Assembly (NCBI GenBank): GCA_030562195.1
Contig: CM060202.1
Coordinates: 5,952,001-6,016,000 of the forward strand
From: Nipponacmea schrenckii
Lineage: Eukaryota; Mollusca; Gastropoda; Lottiidae
Direction: 5' to 3'
Length of the DNA: 64,000 nucleotides
Part shown: positions 59,853 to 64,000 of the stretch, one piece after another
How the letters are laid out: every line of letters begins with the position of its first letter
How positions within the stretch are numbered: position 1 is the first letter of the stretch
Program-made: the position numbers and the translations under genes
The notes under the pieces: generated by a model
The model's input: only the letters and a program-made list of their open reading frames with translations
Database searches by the model: none
What the model was told of the DNA's origin: nothing

Positions 59853-61480
59853 GATTCTGTTTTATACTGCTGTACAATAAAAACTTTGATTTATAATTTC
59901 ATAGAATCTATGTTAGCTGTATGAGAGGGCCTTTATCAAGCAGTAAGTCTAAAAGTTCAGTAAGGTTAGTGAGTTATTGATTTTGCAGTTGATGATCAGA
60001 TACAACCTACATCATACTATTAAAATTTAGATCTAAATTTGTGGACTAATGAAACTAACTAATAATCCTAAATGCAGATCAAGAGTGTCAAATACAGAAC
60101 TCTACACTCTATTTATCAAACTAAGTTAAAGTCATAAACTAATTAATTTAGAGGAGACAGTTGTTTGTTTTTTGTTGCTGTTTTTTTTTTTTTTTAAGTT
60201 TAGCTATCCATTAGATTTTTAGAATTTAATCAAGCAAATTAAGACTGCTGTCACTTCCAAGGTAATTAACTATTAAATACTGGTAGTACTGTTGTGTAGT
60301 TATAACCAAAACTGACTTAGAAAATATCAAGACGACTGTTACATTTAATGCATTTCTAGTGACTGAAACTGGTGGTTTAGGCACCCCAGTTTCTCACCTG
60401 TATCTATTGACTCTTGTTGAATAGAAGTTGAAAGAGTCAGTTTGTCACTGCCACACTCTGGCCTGGGTGCGTCTAACTCAGACACTTCATTTATTTACAG
60501 TAGGTCCTATAATTGTCCACTCACCTCGTTTGGAGAAAGAATTTAAATACTAAAAGAAACTGTCAAATCATGATGACAACAAAAACATTTTAATCTAAAA
60601 GTAGAGTCGATGATTTCCAGCACTTTATTGAAAGTTAAAAATTTTATTTATATGAAAATCGAGACTATGAGAAGAGAGAAAAAAAGGTATCGCTTAAAAA
60701 GAAGTTTTGTCAAGATTTAAGGTAGATAATCGACGTACAGAAAAGGACAACAATTGAAATACTAAATACTAATATTCTCTTCTACAGACAAACCAACCTC
60801 TAATTAGGCTACTGTTAAAACAAAATAACTTTTGCCAATAATCTATCTTGAACCATATAACTCCTGCACTAATATTGGTTTATAATATTATTTTAATCAA
60901 GCCTTTAAATTATAATTGAAGGAGGACAAGTTGAATATAAATATAAATATTGGCAGAAAATCAGAATATCGTCATTCGTAACTGGGTTCACGTTACTCCT
61001 ACTTTTGAGCAATTCTTTAGCATCCTTGATGAAGGAAGAGCATGCCTAGTTTGAATGTACCGGTAATCTTAATTTCAAACAAATATGGAAACTATACAAT
61101 ACGGCGATATTTTCGGCTCGGTCAGAAATGGGATTTAAGCAGTGTCGTATTTACGTGGATATCGTTTGGATATACTTCGGGACTTAAAAAAATGGACACA
61201 AGACATTGGTAAATCAACGGGACCCTCGATTCGCTGCTGGTTCGATAACCGTTGATACGTTTTGTCTCAAATGGTTGAAAAGGGAGAGTTTCTTGCTATA
61301 GACAAAGGCATGAAAAGCATTTTCTGATAGGATTTTTCAGCTGTCAAAGGATCCTAATAAACACAATAAGTCTCACCACAGTTCACCACAAAAATGAATC
61401 TCGTGAAGACAGTAAATGATAGCTAAACTAGCAATGGTATAAATATTATAAACCAAGAAACTTAAAATACACAATTTAAT
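59853..61480. other. Spacer between P450 and RBM41
   Basis: About 1.6 kb between the P450 start codon and the RBM41 stop codon, both genes on the minus strand. It holds the P450 promoter and RBM41 3' UTR, but I could not single out individual signals. A short poly(T) run lies near 60180. Confidence 0.4.
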
Positions 61481-63512
61481 TTAAACTTTATTATCTGATA
61501 ATTTGCCATATTGAATAATTAAATGTTTATCTTTCAACTTATAACCATTGATCAGTCCAAGTGCTTTGGTTGCTGTAGATATATCTGAAATCACAGAAAT
61601 AATTGTCTTAAGAAAAATCAACTCACATTTCAAAGCACCCACTCTGAACGAGATATTATTTACTAATATACAATGACAAAATGATATATATGAATTAAGC
61701 AACCCAATAAAATCGCATGGTTTTCTTTATCACGTCCGCAGCTTTACATATTCTACCCGAGACTTCAAGGGGAAAAAACTAGTATATAAGGGACAGAGAT
61801 AGTGTGCGTGTGCTTTTCGCGGCCAATCAACCTACGTGCGCACAGAACTTTTTACGTTTTATTGAAAACGTGTTTTCATTAATATACCATTATCTTACCA
61901 AAAAAACTATTATCTTACCAGGAAATGTAATGAATGCTTGTCCCCTCATTCTACCGGTCATTAGTTTATATTGGATGTAAGGCTGATCATCTTGTCTAAA
62001 TCTACCAAATACAGATATTAGATCTTCTTCTGTAACTTTATTGTCAATGTTCTTTATATACAGCACCTATTGAAACACATTACAGTAAGAAAATAGGAAA
62101 TCGAATGTTTTATTCTATTTTTGTACATGTAACAGGGACAATTTTATTTGAATCACTTATGTTCCCTGCCCCAACCCAAGTTTACAGAAAAGTTACAATT
62201 GTAGCCTACTGGTATCTTAAAGCATTTACTTTGTATTATTTTTGAGAATATAAATAATTCGGTTCACCTACAAGTCAACAAAAGCCATTCGGAAAGAACA
62301 TTTCTGAGAGCCGTACTAATAATCGCAGTTGGTATAACCATCCAAGTGCGAATTTCAAATTGTAGATGAAGTGTCTTAAGAATCATAAACATCTACCGTC
62401 CGTATTCCGTGAACTGTAGTGGATTCTGAAACAATTTCGATTTGTTAAATGAAACAGCAAATATAATGGTGTCTTTATTCCTTTCTACTTACGTTATTCA
62501 CGTTACCCATGTGATAATTCTCAAATTTCGGGATTTGCTTGATTTCCTCACATGTAAGTCTATTATCTCGTATTTCTTTTTCGGGAACATTTTCGATCAC
62601 GTGAGTTGGTTTGATAGAGCACGAGGTACCGAGAGGCAAAGGACCAAGAACAATGTCTTTGATATCAGGGGGTTTAGAAACCAGTTCCCATTCACCATAA
62701 GGTCCTCCACAAACTTCACTGGCTTCAAGAGAATCTTTGTCCTTTGATTCGGAAGAAATTTCTGCCTGTAAAGTATCTACGGACATTCCATATTTCTTCC
62801 CTCGTTTCCGTTCACGTCGTCTTTCGCGAAATTTCGAATTGATTTTGTCCTCTATTTCTGTCATAAGTTCAGGCACCATACTAAGAGGGTTACTTTTTTC
62901 ATAGTCTTTTTGGACGATAAGGTGTTTACTCAATTTTCCATCCTTAGAAGAGCTAATCGCCTTTTCCAAATCCATTTCGTGTCTGGTGACTTTCTGGACG
63001 GATGAAAATTGAACAGGTAGGCTGCTCGAAGGCTGCTTCTCGGAGATTTTGGCATCAATGATGGCTAATTGTTCCTTTTCTATATCTGGATTTATCACAA
63101 CCCCCGAGCGCTTCTCCTGGTAAAAAAGAAATTAAACAATGAAAACGAAATATCAGACTCAAATCAATGAGGGAAATTTTTTCACGGCAGTAATGCAAAC
63201 TGGTCGACACCCTTTTCCTGTCAACGATGGATGTGCACATCTTATGGCAATGTACCTCTCACCTATATAGATAGATATATAATAGCCAGAAATCAAACAT
63301 AAAAAATAATTCTAACCGATAATTTGCCATATTCGTGTTTTATTTTCAATTGGATTTCATCGTGAGTTAACCCATAGCGGCTTAGTTCTTCTGTTCTAGC
63401 ATCAAGGTTGTCAGTTTTCTGATAGTCTTTTAATGGAACAACACCAACGAAGGTGTCGACTTGGGGTTTGAAGGCACTTGTAGTGCTAAACTGTCGATGT
63501 TGGGAAAATTGC
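61481..63512 (-). CDS. RBM41: RNA-binding protein 41 (RBM41), 3' part
   Basis: Four exons, complement(join(61481..61584, 61919..62066, 62493..63116, 63317..63512)); all phases agree. The 5' end is missing: exon 63317-63512 starts in phase 2 after an acceptor, so at least one upstream exon lies past the window. Order of features: a segment with LSRYGLTHDEI, then KISEKQ and VTRHEMDLEKAIS, a basic RERRRERKRGKK stretch, NVPEKEIRDNRLTCEEIKQI just before the RRM, and a C-terminal RRM whose RNP2-like strand is VLYIKNI and RNP1-like strand GRMRGQAFITF, ending in NGYKLKDKHLIIQYGK. This order and these blocks match vertebrate RBM41, a nuclear RRM protein related to the U11/U12-65K protein of the minor spliceosome. 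A role in binding minor snRNA is inferred from the family. Confidence 0.9.
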
Positions 63513-64000
63513 CTAAAAAGAAAAGTAGCATAACCTACTATACCCTAAATGTGTTTTATGTAGTCTCTTATATAGCCTACCAGTTGCAAAAAGAAATGTG
63601 CATAGGCTTCTTCTTAGATTCACTTTTTACAAGTTGAACCTGAAGAGATATCTATTTGGGAACTATAAACTAAAGAGTAAAAATATACGTGTGTTTGAAG
63701 ACGGTTTTGACCCCCACTCGGGGGGGGGGGGTCTGTATTCCAACTGGGCAGGGACCTGTTTCTCAAATTTTAACAAAGATACAATCAAGATTATTAGATA
63801 GTTACCTGATTGGTAAATAAAAACTCAATTTTAGTGATTGACCAATCTGACTATTGGAACACCAAAATCGTCCTAAGTTAAGTTTTCGTGAAACAGTCTC
63901 CAGATAATTTGGGCTTGTAAAGATAGTTTCGCTTCTTTCCGGTTTGCCCCTGAATTTTCCCTAATTCTTCGTTTCGTCCTTTGCTATATGCCCCTTAACT
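63513..64000. other. Upstream intron of RBM41
   Basis: Presumably the intron (or more) before the first RBM41 exon seen here. It includes a short poly(G) run at about 63721-63731. I found no exon encoding the expected N-terminal part. Confidence 0.45.

Overview
The window is eukaryotic, AT-rich and gene-sparse, with small exons separated by GT-AG introns, many minisatellites and several classes of transposable element. The gene content (a secreted, tandemly duplicated Met/Gly/Gln-repeat protein, a putative peptide prohormone, a secreted PAN-domain protein), the pearl-type tandem-array element and the tRNA-derived SINEs suggest a mollusc, probably a gastropod such as a limpet. That assignment is inference; no species could be fixed from the sequence alone.

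Layout, left to right. 1-5 kb: no recognisable gene, a 33-bp minisatellite and one tRNA-derived SINE. 5.4-8.0 kb (+): a complete three-exon core-2/I-type beta-1,6-N-acetylglucosaminyltransferase (GT14) gene. 11.3-12.5 kb and 18.4-19.5 kb (-): two close tandem copies of a secreted protein with a Cu/Zn-SOD-like domain lacking the metal ligands, plus a Met-Gly-Gln repeat tail. Their promoters share a TATA box and an E-box, and the second copy is frameshifted near its end. A decayed Harbinger-type transposon lies between them. 23.6-29.1 kb (+): a two-exon secreted protein (signal peptide, acidic Ser/Pro/Asp linker, PAN/apple domain) whose 5-kb intron is full of repeats. 30-34 kb: duplicated non-coding repeats and simple repeats. 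35.9-42.2 kb (+): a two-exon secreted precursor with multiple dibasic sites, probably a neuropeptide or peptide-hormone precursor. Its 5.4-kb intron holds SINE relics and two large minisatellites. 44.1-44.7 kb: a MITE-like element containing a perfect 184-bp palindrome. 45.9-59.9 kb (-): a complete 11-exon, 508-residue cytochrome P450. 61.5-63.5 kb (-): the 3' four exons of RBM41; its 5' end lies outside the window.

The P450 introns collected many insertions: a recent, apparently intact Penelope-like retroelement dimer (RT plus GIY-YIG endonuclease ORF, long direct repeats, target-site duplication) antisense to the gene, a SINE, two MITE-like elements, a 25-bp minisatellite and a 2-kb pearl/Helentron-like tandem-array element. 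A relative of that array element sits in the PAN-gene intron in the opposite orientation and is itself interrupted by a TTAA-flanked MITE.

The genes do not form one pathway; this is an ordinary stretch of animal chromosome. The parts most worth attention are the Penelope-like dimer with its hammerhead-like tail, the metal-site-less SOD-like duplicates with their conserved promoter, and the unidentified prohormone. All splice models were built by hand from reading frame, splice-site and phase agreement, with no transcript evidence.
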